A DNA stretch of 9,369 nucleotides from Nostoc sp. CHAB 5715 (lineage in GTDB: Bacteria; Cyanobacteriota; Cyanobacteriia; Cyanobacteriales; Nostocaceae). Both the position numbers and the translations under genes were made by a program. Where the stretch lies: NCBI RefSeq assembly GCF_020829685.1, contig NZ_JAIVFR010000189.1:1-9369 (forward strand), read 5' to 3'. Numbering within the stretch: position 1 is the first letter of the stretch; every line of letters starts with the position of its first letter. The notes under the pieces are model-generated. The model was given only the letters and a program-made list of their open reading frames with translations, searched no databases and was not told the DNA's origin. Of the stretch, positions 1-6,241 are shown piece by piece.

Positions 1-48
1 AAATTTCTACAAATCAATGCTTTCAGCCGGATTTCTTTACAAAACTTT

Positions 49-226
49 ACAACGTGTCCCATTTTACACGTATTTCGTCATGACCCCTTCATGGGGTTCA
101 AGCTTGGTCATCGGTCGAACTTGGCGTTCACTAGTTGGCAAAATGTGATCAATTTGTTATATTCACCACAACGTCCACAACGTTTATCAGGCAAGCCTTT
201 GACGTTGTGTGTAGTTTACACAACGT
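49..226. repeat. CACAACGT site cluster (iteron-like or partition-site-like)
   Basis: The octamer CACAACGT occurs at 167-174, 176-183 and 219-226, and its reverse complement ACGTTGTG at 202-209. The first two belong to a tandem 9-bp repeat CCACAACGT (166-183). The last two form a perfect 9-bp inverted repeat (ACGTTGTGT at 202-210, ACACAACGT at 218-226) with a 7-nt spacer. A related ACAACGTGT lies at 49-57, facing ACACGT at 65-70. Several directly and inversely arranged copies of one short site in gene-free DNA are typical of Rep iterons, centromere-like partition sites or an autoregulator's operator. Which of these applies cannot be decided here; the rep gene is about 3.7 kb away. Confidence 0.5.
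80..111. other. nested hairpin
   Basis: ATGACC at 80-85 pairs with GGTCAT at 106-111. Inside this, CCCC (84-87) and GGGG (93-96) flank a TTCAT loop; the two stems overlap slightly and would compete. No T-run follows, so I do not call it a terminator. It lies downstream of the decayed minus-strand gene and next to the CACAACGT cluster. Confidence 0.3.
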
Positions 227-230
227 TTTC

Positions 231-877
231 CTAGTCATGCTGATTCTGGAGTTGTAAATAATCTAAAGTCCATCCACGTTCAAGCATATTTTCAAAGGAT
301 ATGGCTTGACCATTCGGCTCATAAACGATAATGCCTTCTTCTGTTTTTTGGCTAGCGATAACAAGACCAGATGCCTTTGCTAGTTTGTACCACTCAGAGA
401 AAGTGGCTTCTAGCTGGTTAGCTTCTCTTTCTTCGTCTAACTGCGATCGCGAATCTCTTGCTTGGTTAATTCGGGAATCTCAACAGCATCTCCTGAACTC
501 GCTTCAGTAGCCGCTTGGGAATACACTTCGACGACTTCACGCCTGGGATCGCCTTCGCTCCAAAACTCGTAGTGATAGTACGCCTGCTGGTAATCCCTGC
601 CATTATTAGTAATCGTGCGCCAATGAATACTACCGCTTCCTTCCCCCTTGTTTCGCCGCATTTTACTAGGGGATATCTCATTACTAGGGTTAATCTCAGG
701 TACTTGGTCTTTACTAGGGTTTATTTGCTTATCTCCTAGTAATTCACTATTACTAGGGTTAATCTGCTTATCCCCTAGTAATTTACTAAAGCTTACCGCA
801 ACACCAACAATCGCAATATCTCCACAATTGGGCGTTTTGCGGCTTCTGCTTCCTGAACATAACCTATTAAATAGGTA
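231..877 (-). pseudogene. decayed cyanobacterial hypothetical protein with peptide repeats
   Basis: Minus-strand remnant whose coding signal moves between frames. One frame is open from 877 to 437 with no ATG until 661. It carries a 13-residue tandem repeat (LLGDKQINPSNSE, LLGDKQINPSKDQ), then GEGSGSIHWRTITNNGRDYQ and YYHYEFWSEGD. Near 555 the protein-like reading moves to a second frame (VKSSKCIPKRLLKRVQEM), then back (EIPELTKQEIRDRS, stop at 437). It then enters a third frame, open from 479 to 231, containing EREANQLEATFSEWYKLA and ENMLERGWTLDYLQLQ. At least three indels are needed for one protein. From memory, IHWRTIT...YYHYEFW...KSSKYIPKRLL is the pattern of a small uncharacterised cyanobacterial family; its function is unknown to me. 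An ATG at 860 exists in another frame. A shortened 74-aa product from 661 remains possible. Confidence 0.55.
663..781. repeat. TTACTAGG/CCTAGTAA repeats
   Basis: The octamer TTACTAGG occurs at 663-670, 681-688, 711-718 and 750-757, and its inverse CCTAGTAA at 735-742 and 774-781. Two 32-bp copies (711-742 and 750-781) each start with TTACTAGG and end with CCTAGTAA, so each could fold into a hairpin. Their 39-bp spacing equals 13 codons, and on the minus strand they encode the repeated peptide (LLGDKQINPS) of the decayed gene described at 231-877. Confidence 0.7.
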
Positions 878-922
878 CTAAGGAGCCGATGAGTACCTAT
901 TTAATAGGTACTGTACCTATTT
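862..922. promoter_or_regulatory. palindrome array, candidate twin operator
   Basis: A perfect 18-bp inverted repeat (862-879 and 892-909, 12-nt loop) is itself built from palindromes. GTACCTATT-T-AATAGGTAC at 893-911 is a perfect 9-bp dyad around one base, and 862-878 is a shorter version. A further half site, GTACCTATTT, lies at 913-922, creating GGTACTGTACC at 907-917. The array sits between two minus-strand remnants, just upstream of the one at 231-877, where an operator would be expected. The long stem could equally act as an RNA hairpin. No binding protein can be named from the sequence. Confidence 0.5.
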
Positions 923-1136
923 CTTCTGCCAACGCGCATCTGGCCTATGCCCTAAACATTTAAGCCGCTCCTCAGTCGGTTGTAGCTAGTCCCACAACAC
1001 TATCAACACATTCGCTTCCTCCTGCAATCTGTCGCACCAACAATTGTTTTGCTTCGTTAACTGAACCGTGCCACAGTTCGTGTACAGCTTGATGCAACCC
1101 AGGGTGGGCATTAGCCGCAATGACCGGAGGTAGCAC
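917..1136 (-). pseudogene. frameshifted small gene remnant
   Basis: Two adjoining minus-strand reading frames look like parts of one protein. The first runs from GTG at 1136 to a TGA at 972-974 (54 residues, with ANAHPGLHQAVHELWHGSV and NEAKQLLVRQIAGG). The second, in another frame, gives LQPTEERLKCLGHRPDARWQ and ends at TAG 917-919. One indel near 985-995 would join them. I see no Shine-Dalgarno before the GTG, and the plus-strand gene at 1139 begins a few bases away with a good one, so the 5' end is uncertain. I do not recognise the family. It could also be a chance open frame opposite a leader, but two consecutive protein-like stretches argue for a fossil. Confidence 0.35.
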
Positions 1137-1138
1137 CA

Positions 1139-1339
1139 ATGGCTAATTCTACAAACAGTTTTGACCGTAGAGCCAATCATTTGCTGCGTTCGATTCGGCT
1201 TTGCGGCGGTTGTGTTCCATTACATCGGCTGCAATTGCAATTCTCCGATTCAGTCATTCAAACACTGCTGGATAAAGAACTGGTGCAAGTGCAGAACACG
1301 GGACGCGGCTTTTTGTTGGAAATTGCCGAGGATTTTTAA
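1139..1339 (+). CDS. small hypothetical protein, 66 aa
   Basis: Starts at ATG 1139, 8 nt after a clear Shine-Dalgarno (GGAGG, 1126-1130). The 66-residue product is soluble, with no signal peptide or membrane segment. Residues about 12-52 (RANHLLRSIRLCGGCVPLH, then SDSVIQTLLDKELVQV) read as helix-helix-helix followed by a strand-like tail (GRGFLLEIAEDF), a pattern that would fit a small winged-helix fold; this is a guess from the pattern only. It is the first gene of the plus-strand series leading to the HTH, KilA-N and replication genes, so a regulatory role is plausible but unproven. I do not recognise a named family. The alternative start at 1161 in another frame lacks a ribosome site. Confidence 0.6.
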   Translation: MANSTNSFDRRANHLLRSIRLCGGCVPLHRLQLQFSDSVIQTLLDKELVQVQNTGRGFLLEIAEDF

Positions 1340-1363
1340 CTCTTAATCGAAGAGGAACCAATT

Positions 1364-1495
1364 ATGAAACTTTACGCAAAGACCATTCCACAGACTTTAC
1401 CCAATTGGGCAACCATCGTTACAAAGAGTGCAGATTTGATTGAAGTTGAAATCAACGATGAACACCCAGATTTTCAATCCCTGCTTGAAGATTGA
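1364..1495 (+). CDS. small hypothetical protein, 43 aa
   Basis: A short frame from ATG 1364 to TGA 1493-1495, preceded by AGAGGAA (1351-1357) at ribosome-site distance. The product begins MKLYAKTIPQTLPNWATIVT and ends in an acidic tail (VEINDEHPDFQSLLED). It lies 24 bp after the stop of the 66-aa gene and 69 bp before the HTH gene, on the same strand, so it fits one transcript. There is no membrane segment and no recognisable motif. The support is its ribosome site, its protein-like composition and its place in a tightly packed gene row. Confidence 0.5.
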   Translation: MKLYAKTIPQTLPNWATIVTKSADLIEVEINDEHPDFQSLLED

Positions 1496-1564
1496 ATCTC
1501 TCAGCGCTCGGATTGTACAAGAACATTCTTCTACTAAATCTCCATAAACATAGGAGGTAATCAA

Positions 1565-1963
1565 ATGCATACAAAATGGACTGATGAAGAACTAGCAATA
1601 ATTGAAGCTAAAGCTGAACTTTATACACCTAAACAAATAGCCTCAATCTTAAAAAGACATGGCTATTTCCGCACTCCAATTGCGATTGCAACTAAACTTT
1701 GGGCTTTGGGTTATTCTACAAGTCCCTTTCTCGATAACTATAGTAGTGCTGAAATCGCCCGTATTCTGTGTGTGCATTCCACCACCGTTTCTGGCTGGGT
1801 ACGACGTGGTTGGTTGAAAACTAGTCGCCGTTCTTCTAAGCGTTATCAAGTTCGGAGATGGCATCTCAAAAACTTTTTTGACAATCCCCCACAACATCTG
1901 AAAAAGCGTATTGCCTCTATTGACTCCGAAGCCATTAATTACTTATTAGGGAGAAAAGCATGA
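1565..1963 (+). CDS. helix-turn-helix DNA-binding protein
   Basis: 132 aa, starting at ATG 1565, 6 nt after a near-perfect Shine-Dalgarno (AGGAGGT, 1552-1558). Two helical modules are visible. Residues about 4-50 (KWTDEELAIIEAKAELYTPK, QIASILKRHG, IAIATKLWALGY) resemble a SANT/Myb-like or HTH fold. Residues about 58-87 (YSSAEIARILCVHSTTVSGW, VRRGWLKTSRR) are a classical HTH in which SAEIARILCV is the first helix and STTVSGWVRRGW the recognition helix. A basic stretch follows (SSKRYQVRRWHLKNFF, 90-105). It is likely a cytoplasmic transcription regulator or replication-control protein. Its stop overlaps the next start (ATGA, 1960-1963), indicating translational coupling with the DUF1392-like gene. 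The target site is unknown; the dyads at 862-922 or the CACAACGT sites are candidates by proximity only. Confidence 0.8.
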   Translation: MHTKWTDEELAIIEAKAELYTPKQIASILKRHGYFRTPIAIATKLWALGYSTSPFLDNYSSAEIARILCVHSTTVSGWVRRGWLKTSRRSSKRYQVRRWHLKNFFDNPPQHLKKRIASIDSEAINYLLGRKA

Positions 1964-2418
1964 TTGACTACATTAACGCTCTGAAAAAAAGCTGGTATCT
2001 TTCTCCACCTTGGGGACAAACAATTCCACCTGTTGCAGTTAATTTACTGGAGAGAGTATACCTTAGAACCACGAGGAGATTTGGTTACTGCTGCGGTATG
2101 CAATGGAAACACGAATGTTGGATTTATTCAATTGATTGCCGTAATGAAATACTCCACGCCACACAAAATCAAATCATCGGGACTGGAGAATTGGAAGCCA
2201 TCAGTGTGCAAAAACCCGCTTTCGTTCTGGGCGAGAGAGTGATGCTATGTACTCACGACAAAGGAACAAAACAACGGCTGATTTTGGGGATTGGGCTTGT
2301 GAATAACTCTTGGTTTTACATTGTTGAATTGGTATCGCCAACTTTAGCTTTGCCTCTAACTATATCCAATCGTTTCTCACTAGTTGGTGAGAAAAGTTTG
2401 CTGCGCGTGAATGCTTGA
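1960..2418 (+). CDS. DUF1392-like cyanobacterial protein
   Basis: 152 aa, starting at ATG 1960 inside the end of the HTH gene (ATGA overlap), so translation is probably coupled. The pattern ALKKSWYLSPPWGQTIPP near the N-terminus, then LLERVYLRT and FGYCCGMQW, then FVLGERVMLC, KGTKQRLILGIGLV, SWFYIVELVSP and RFSLVGEKSLLRV at the C-terminus matches what I recall of DUF1392, a family of unknown function found mainly in Nostoc-type cyanobacteria, often on plasmids. The length is in the range I would expect. No signal peptide or transmembrane helix is visible, and no catalytic motif is evident. The alternating hydrophobic strands suggest a small beta-rich domain. The family name is from memory and was not searched. 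Confidence 0.65.
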   Translation: MIDYINALKKSWYLSPPWGQTIPPVAVNLLERVYLRTTRRFGYCCGMQWKHECWIYSIDCRNEILHATQNQIIGTGELEAISVQKPAFVLGERVMLCTHDKGTKQRLILGIGLVNNSWFYIVELVSPTLALPLTISNRFSLVGEKSLLRVNA

Positions 2419-2476
2419 GTTTCTTAGATTGCAATTCCTCGAATTCACTGTTTGAACAATAACCAGGGAGTTAATT

Positions 2477-3199
2477 ATGTTGATACACAAATGGCGTGAC
2501 TCCGATATTAACCAAATGCCAGAAGTTGGGCAGCTAGGCAAATACAGCATACCCAAGGGCTACGTGAATGCAACTCAGATGTGCCATGCAAATAACAAGT
2601 CTTGGGGGCATTACAAAGAAAGGAAGTCCACAAAAGCTTACTGGACAGCACTTTCAAACGACATCGGATTCCCGATATCGTCTCTTGTCATCGAAGTAGA
2701 TGGCTATGGCAGTTCTCAAGGTACTTGGATTCATCCAGAAATCGCAATTGATTTAGCGCAGTGGTTTTCTGTCGAGTTCCGCATCTGGGCTAACAGAACC
2801 TTAATGAAAGTGATGATGAGTCAAGAGCCTGTACAGCAGCAATCAATGACTCAAGTTCAGTTACTTGCAGCGATCGCACAACAACTGGCAGAGCAAGAAC
2901 AGCATTTACTCCAACAACAGCAGCAACAGACCGAAATTTTGCACCGACTAAAAGCCGTTGAAGTTGAGCAAGACAGAGTAAATACCCCATGTGGACATAA
3001 ATACAGTGTTGTTGGATTCGCCAATCTTCAAGGTTTAGAAATATCTGTAAAAGAAGCCGGTACTAAAGGTAGAAAGGCAAGTGCTTTGTGCCGAAAACAA
3101 GGAATAGAAATAGAACGCATCCATGACCCACGCTTTGGAAAAGTCGGTTTGTATCCAGAAAGCGTCTTGATTGAGGTTTTCTCTACAGGTCAAAACTAA
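2477..3199 (+). CDS. KilA-N domain protein
   Basis: 240 aa, starting at ATG 2477 after AGGGAG (2465-2470). Residues about 20-112 form a KilA-N domain, a DNA-binding module known from phage and plasmid regulators and antirepressors. Its hallmark segments are GYVNATQMCHANNKSWGHYK (29-48), STKAYWTALS (51-60) and GTWIHPEIAIDLAQWFSVEF (82-101), followed by RIWANRTL. Residues about 117-165 are a glutamine-rich coiled-coil-like stretch (QQLAEQEQHLLQQQQQQTE) that probably dimerises the protein. The C-terminal part (about 172-235: HKYSVVGFANLQGLEISVKE, AGTKGRKASALCRKQGIEIE, YPESVLIEVF) looks like a second small DNA- or protein-binding domain. A HIP1 site lies inside the gene. The likely role is regulation of plasmid genes or copy control; the target is not shown by the sequence. 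Confidence 0.85.
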   Translation: MLIHKWRDSDINQMPEVGQLGKYSIPKGYVNATQMCHANNKSWGHYKERKSTKAYWTALSNDIGFPISSLVIEVDGYGSSQGTWIHPEIAIDLAQWFSVEFRIWANRTLMKVMMSQEPVQQQSMTQVQLLAAIAQQLAEQEQHLLQQQQQQTEILHRLKAVEVEQDRVNTPCGHKYSVVGFANLQGLEISVKEAGTKGRKASALCRKQGIEIERIHDPRFGKVGLYPESVLIEVFSTGQN

Positions 3200-3242
3200 C
3201 AGCAACTCCTTCAGTACACGTTCTTTAGTTGGAGAAAATACT

Positions 3243-3842
3243 ATGCAACAACTCAATTTATTCGCTGAATCAGTCCCAGTTTTACCTATCGCCTACTACC
3301 CCGATTTCTTAAGCCTTGAACAAGCAAACGAACTTTACCAACACTGTCTACAACTGGAGTGGCAGCAAAATCAAATCAGGATCGCGGGTAAAACAATGCC
3401 CGTCCCCCGCCTCGAATGTATTTACGGGGACTACGGATGTGATTACCTTTACTCAAAGTGCGTGTTTTTGAAACCCCTGACTTGGACAGAAAAACTCGCT
3501 TACTTGCGGGACAGAATCACTGCGCTAACTGGCTACAAGTACCGTATTGTCATTGGTAATCAGTACCGCAGTGGCCAGGATTCAATCGGCTGGCATTCCG
3601 ACAATGAACCATTGATGGGATTTAACCCAGCGATCGCTTCCATCAGCCTGGGTTCATGTCGCAAATTCCAAATCAAACCGAGAAATGGCAGACCAACGGA
3701 TTTCTGGCTGGAACACGGCAGTTTACTTGTGATGCACCCCGGTTGTCAGTCTACACATCTGCATCAAGTCCCCAAAACCAACAAAGTGGTTAGCACCCGT
3801 ATTAATCTCACATTCCGACCACACACGGGAGGGGGGAGATAA
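3243..3842 (+). CDS. AlkB-like 2-oxoglutarate/Fe(II) dioxygenase
   Basis: 199 aa from ATG 3243, chosen because GGAG (3231-3234) precedes it; the in-frame ATG at 3171 lies inside the KilA-N gene and lacks such a site. AlkB-family enzymes oxidatively remove alkyl groups from DNA or RNA bases using Fe(II) and 2-oxoglutarate. The core is intact: the NQYRSGQDSIGWHSDNEP block (106-123) carries iron ligands H118 and D120, H174 in HLHQVPK is the distal ligand, and RINLTFR supplies R186 and R192, the 2-oxoglutarate arginine region. The layout resembles the ABH2/ABH3-type branch (NxYxxGxDxIGxHxD). The substrate (DNA, RNA, or none proven) cannot be told. It lies 43 bp after the KilA-N gene, so probably in the same transcript. 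A purine-rich tail and hairpin directly follow the stop. Confidence 0.9.
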   Translation: MQQLNLFAESVPVLPIAYYPDFLSLEQANELYQHCLQLEWQQNQIRIAGKTMPVPRLECIYGDYGCDYLYSKCVFLKPLTWTEKLAYLRDRITALTGYKYRIVIGNQYRSGQDSIGWHSDNEPLMGFNPAIASISLGSCRKFQIKPRNGRPTDFWLEHGSLLVMHPGCQSTHLHQVPKTNKVVSTRINLTFRPHTGGGR

Positions 3843-3846
3843 GGGC

Positions 3847-3899
3847 AAGGGGAAAGGATAAGAGGGAATAAGAGATTTCTTCCTTTTTCCTTTCCCCTT
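3847..3899. repeat. purine/pyrimidine hairpin
   Basis: AAGGGGAAAGGA at 3847-3858 is perfectly complementary to TCCTTTCCCCTT at 3888-3899, with a 29-nt interior that can pair further. It lies between the AlkB-like gene and the replication gene. It resembles a degenerate relative of the GCAGAGGG/TCCCCTGC hairpins inside the replication gene. A terminator role is possible in either direction because T and A runs flank it, but it is not a classic one. Confidence 0.5.
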
Positions 3900-3977
3900 T
3901 AACCAAGCTAAAAGCTTTTCAAAGCGGTATGAAGCCATACCACTTGCTTTGCACTGCGTCAAAATACTGGAGAAGAT

Positions 3978-6101
3978 ATGAACATCATTGATACACATCA
4001 AACAAATAATCAGCTAGCTCCTAACCACTGGCATGAATGGGTAGTCAATTCCGCCGTTGACCCCAAACTCACTGCACTAAATGTCCGCTCTCTGTGTGGT
4101 TCGGAAGTATACGAGTACCTTTTATACGCTCTCCCACAAACTGCCAGACGAAACGATGGGCGACTGCGCGATGGCTACTTGAAAAGATATGCCCATGTAG
4201 AGTCGGGCGCATGGTGGGTTAGTGGACTCGACCCCCGAAACTCTTGGCTACCGATGGACTGGGGACGGATGAAACCTGATTGTCCTCGCCTGGAATGGGA
4301 TAAGGCAACCCAAGAGCAAACCCAAAAGCCAGTTAAATATGAATCGCCACCCAAAACTCCCAACCGTGTCACATATCTAAGAGTACCGTTACACATCTGG
4401 CGGTTGATATCGTTGAGGTATGACGTGCCAATGCCAGAACTAATCACCGTTACCCAAGAAGGTGAAGCTTTAGGATTCTGGGTTTGGGTTATGGCACACC
4501 CTGAAATCCCTGTATGCCTTACGGAGGGCGAGAAGAAGGCTGCTTGTCTCCTAACTTTAGGCTTTGTGGCGATCGCACTTCCTGGAATCTGGAACGGTCG
4601 AGTCGGCAAGGAAGACTTAGAATACCTGCACCCTGATTTAGTCCCAATGGCACAAAAGGGGCGGAAATTCGTTATCCTTTTCGACTACGAAAGTAAACCC
4701 AAAACCAAACAGCAGGTTTTCCAAGCCACACGTCGCACCTGTCAAGTAATTCTCCAGCTTGCCTGCCAATGTGAAGTAGCGCTACTTCCTGGCCCAGAAA
4801 AAGGAATTGACGATTGGGTTGTGGCTTTGGGGAAAAAAGCTGATAAAGCCGTCAGCACGATGATTGCTGATGCCTTGAGAATCAGCGAGTTAAACCAAAG
4901 ATTTTTCGTGAATCGCGCCAGGGGGCTTCGCAAATTCAAACCCAATTGCGTTGTCAATACCCGCTATCTCTCCACAGTCATCCGCTCTCTGCCTCAATCT
5001 GGGTTAGTGGGTTTGGCTTCCGACATGGGTACTGGCAAGACCGAAATCTTGGCGATGATGAGATTTGATAACCCCCAACTCAGCTTTTTGAACAACGGGC
5101 ATCGCGTTACTTTGCTGAAAAATCTCAGTGATCGCTTGCAAACTGCCATGTACTCTGCGATTTCTTGCGGTGACTGGGCTAAAGCAAAAGCACTCAGTAT
5201 CACTGTAGATTCACTATATAAGATGGCGAATGATTTACAGGCTTACGATATTCTTTTTATTGATGAAGCCTGCCAGTATCTTGCCCACTTGCTCAAATCA
5301 AAGACCTGCAAAGAACACCGGGGGGCTATCCTGGAAGTACTGGAGTATCTGGTCTACAATGCCAAGTTGGTAGTGTTGGCAGATGCTCACCTGGATGACC
5401 TGACCATTGAGTTTTTCATGCGAATGCGACCGGCTGGTGAAAAACCCTACATCATCAAAAACGAATATCGCTCTGGTGGTCGTCAAGTCTATTGGTATGA
5501 AGGTAAAAACAGCAGCGCGATCGTTGCCGAGTTCCACGCTCAGTTGATGTTGGGTAAAAAACTGATGATGGTGAGTGACAGTAAGCGGTTTATCAAAAAG
5601 CTAGAACGAGCGCTCAATGATGCAGAGGGGCAGAGGTGCAGGGGTGCAGAGGGGAAAGAAATTATACAACAACTCTCCTCTGCTCCTCCGCTCCCCTGCT
5701 CCCCTGCTCTCTTCGATGATAGCGACGAAACACCGGAATCAGCCGAAGACCGCAAGTTACGAGTATGGGCTATTCACTCCGAGAACAGTGGCAGTGAGGA
5801 GAATGTCATCTTTATCCGGGAAATTAACGTTGCCATTAAGGATATCGACGCTTTTTTAATTACTCCCAGTCTCGGTACAGGGGTTGACATTTCCAACTAT
5901 CATTTTGATGCCGTGTTTGGTGTGTTTCATGCTGTTTCACAGTCGGCTACAGAATGCGCCCAGCAATTATGGCGGTATCGTCCCGATGTTCCCATGTACG
6001 TTTGGGTAGCTCCCCGTCCTCCCCCCGTATTTCTCACAAGCTTCAGGCGTTTGATGGAGCAGAGGGGCAGAGGGGCAGAGGGGAAAGAACTTGGTATTTG
6101 A
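3978..6101 (+). CDS. CyRepA1-type replication protein, N-terminal part (TOPRIM-like plus SF2 helicase core)
   Basis: 707 aa, starting at ATG 3978 right after GGAGAA (3969-3974). Residues about 165-285 are a DUF3854/TOPRIM-like region: [14 protein letters not shown] (179-192) carries the conserved Glu, [10 protein letters not shown] (231-240) the acidic pair, and GIDDWV (276-281) follows. Residues 343-470 are the first helicase lobe: Walker A DMGTGKTE (349-356, K354, T355), Walker [10 protein letters not shown] (425-433, D429, E430), and [10 protein letters not shown]. The second lobe has motif [15 protein letters not shown] (627-640) and motif [11 protein letters not shown] (660-668). Residues 549-581 come from an inserted repeat, and 683-707 are encoded by the MITE that ends the frame. 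Intact, it would be a primase/helicase-like initiator for plasmid replication. The truncated form keeps all helicase motifs but loses about 340 C-terminal residues. Confidence 0.75.
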   Translation: MNIIDTHQTNNQLAPNHWHEWVVNSAVDPKLTALNVRSLCGSEVYEYLLYALPQTARRNDGRLRDGYLKRYAHVESGAWWVSGLDPRNSWLPMDWGRMKPDCPRLEWDKATQEQTQKPVKYESPPKTPNRVTYLRVPLHIWRLISLRYDVPMPELITVTQEGEALGFWVWVMAHPEIPVCLTEGEKKAACLLTLGFVAIALPGIWNGRVGKEDLEYLHPDLVPMAQKGRKFVILFDYESKPKTKQQVFQATRRTCQVILQLACQCEVALLPGPEKGIDDWVVALGKKADKAVSTMIADALRISELNQRFFVNRARGLRKFKPNCVVNTRYLSTVIRSLPQSGLVGLASDMGTGKTEILAMMRFDNPQLSFLNNGHRVTLLKNLSDRLQTAMYSAISCGDWAKAKALSITVDSLYKMANDLQAYDILFIDEACQYLAHLLKSKTCKEHRGAILEVLEYLVYNAKLVVLADAHLDDLTIEFFMRMRPAGEKPYIIKNEYRSGGRQVYWYEGKNSSAIVAEFHAQLMLGKKLMMVSDSKRFIKKLERALNDAEGQRCRGAEGKEIIQQLSSAPPLPCSPALFDDSDETPESAEDRKLRVWAIHSENSGSEENVIFIREINVAIKDIDAFLITPSLGTGVDISNYHFDAVFGVFHAVSQSATECAQQLWRYRPDVPMYVWVAPRPPPVFLTSFRRLMEQRGRGAEGKELGI
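5622..5720. mobile_element. in-frame palindromic repeat insertion (99 bp)
   Basis: Four octamers of the GCAGAGGG type (from 5622, 5630, 5638 and 5646) face four of the TCCCCTGC type (5676, 5684, 5692 and 5700), giving a long imperfect hairpin. ATGAT at 5617-5621 and again at 5716-5720 is a likely 5-bp target duplication. The inserted length is exactly 33 codons. Without it the protein reads KKLERALND directly into [16 protein letters not shown]. The added segment ([12 protein letters not shown]...[12 protein letters not shown]) is unlike the rest of the protein and falls between the two helicase lobes, where a loop would tolerate it. Confidence 0.7.
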
Positions 6102-6176
6102 ACTCTCCCCTGCTCCCCTGCTCCCCTGCTCCCCTGCACAAGCGCAGGCTTTGAGGGGTGTGGTGAGAAATCCGGG
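6024..6176. mobile_element. MITE with inverted repeats and 5-bp target duplication
   Basis: The ends are CCCGTATTTCTCAC (6024-6037) and GTGAGAAATCCGGG (6163-6176), inverted repeats with one mismatch in 14. CTCCC flanks both sides (6019-6023 and 6177-6181), the signature of a 5-bp target duplication. The interior holds a hairpin of three GCAGAGGG octamers (6059-6082) and four TCCCCTGC octamers (6106-6137). At 153 bp it encodes no transposase, so it must have been moved in trans. Insertion of 158 bp shifts the frame by two and introduces the TGA at 6099-6101. Confidence 0.85.
6059..6137. repeat. GCAGAGGG/TCCCCTGC octamer hairpin
   Basis: GCAGAGGG is repeated at 6059, 6067 and 6075, and TCCCCTGC at 6106, 6114, 6122 and 6130, with the spacer AAAGAAC...GAACTC between them. 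It matches the core of the in-frame insertion at 5622 and forms the interior of the MITE at 6024-6176. Confidence 0.8.
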
Positions 6177-6241
6177 CTCCCTTTGGTTACGCCGAAACCA
6201 ATGCCCGTCGCATCAAAGAAAAGATTCTTCAGAAAAACGAG

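Noticed and set aside
663..781. CRISPR array
   Set aside because: The repeats are only 8 bp, or two copies of 32 bp, spacers are irregular and the array is in frame with a coding remnant; no cas genes are present.
3171..3242. Upstream ATG for the AlkB-like protein
   Set aside because: It lies inside the KilA-N coding region without a ribosome site, and the extra residues do not resemble the family; ATG 3243 has GGAG at the right distance.
4175..4609. 144-aa minus-strand ORF inside rep
   Set aside because: Antisense to the conserved DUF3854-like region, which has clear motifs; Pro/Ser-rich shadow reading.
6024..6176. Programmed frameshift, intein or group II intron explaining the split Rep
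   Set aside because: Inverted ends plus a 5-bp target duplication fit a MITE; 153 bp is too short for an intein or intron, and a one- or two-base shift cannot bypass it.
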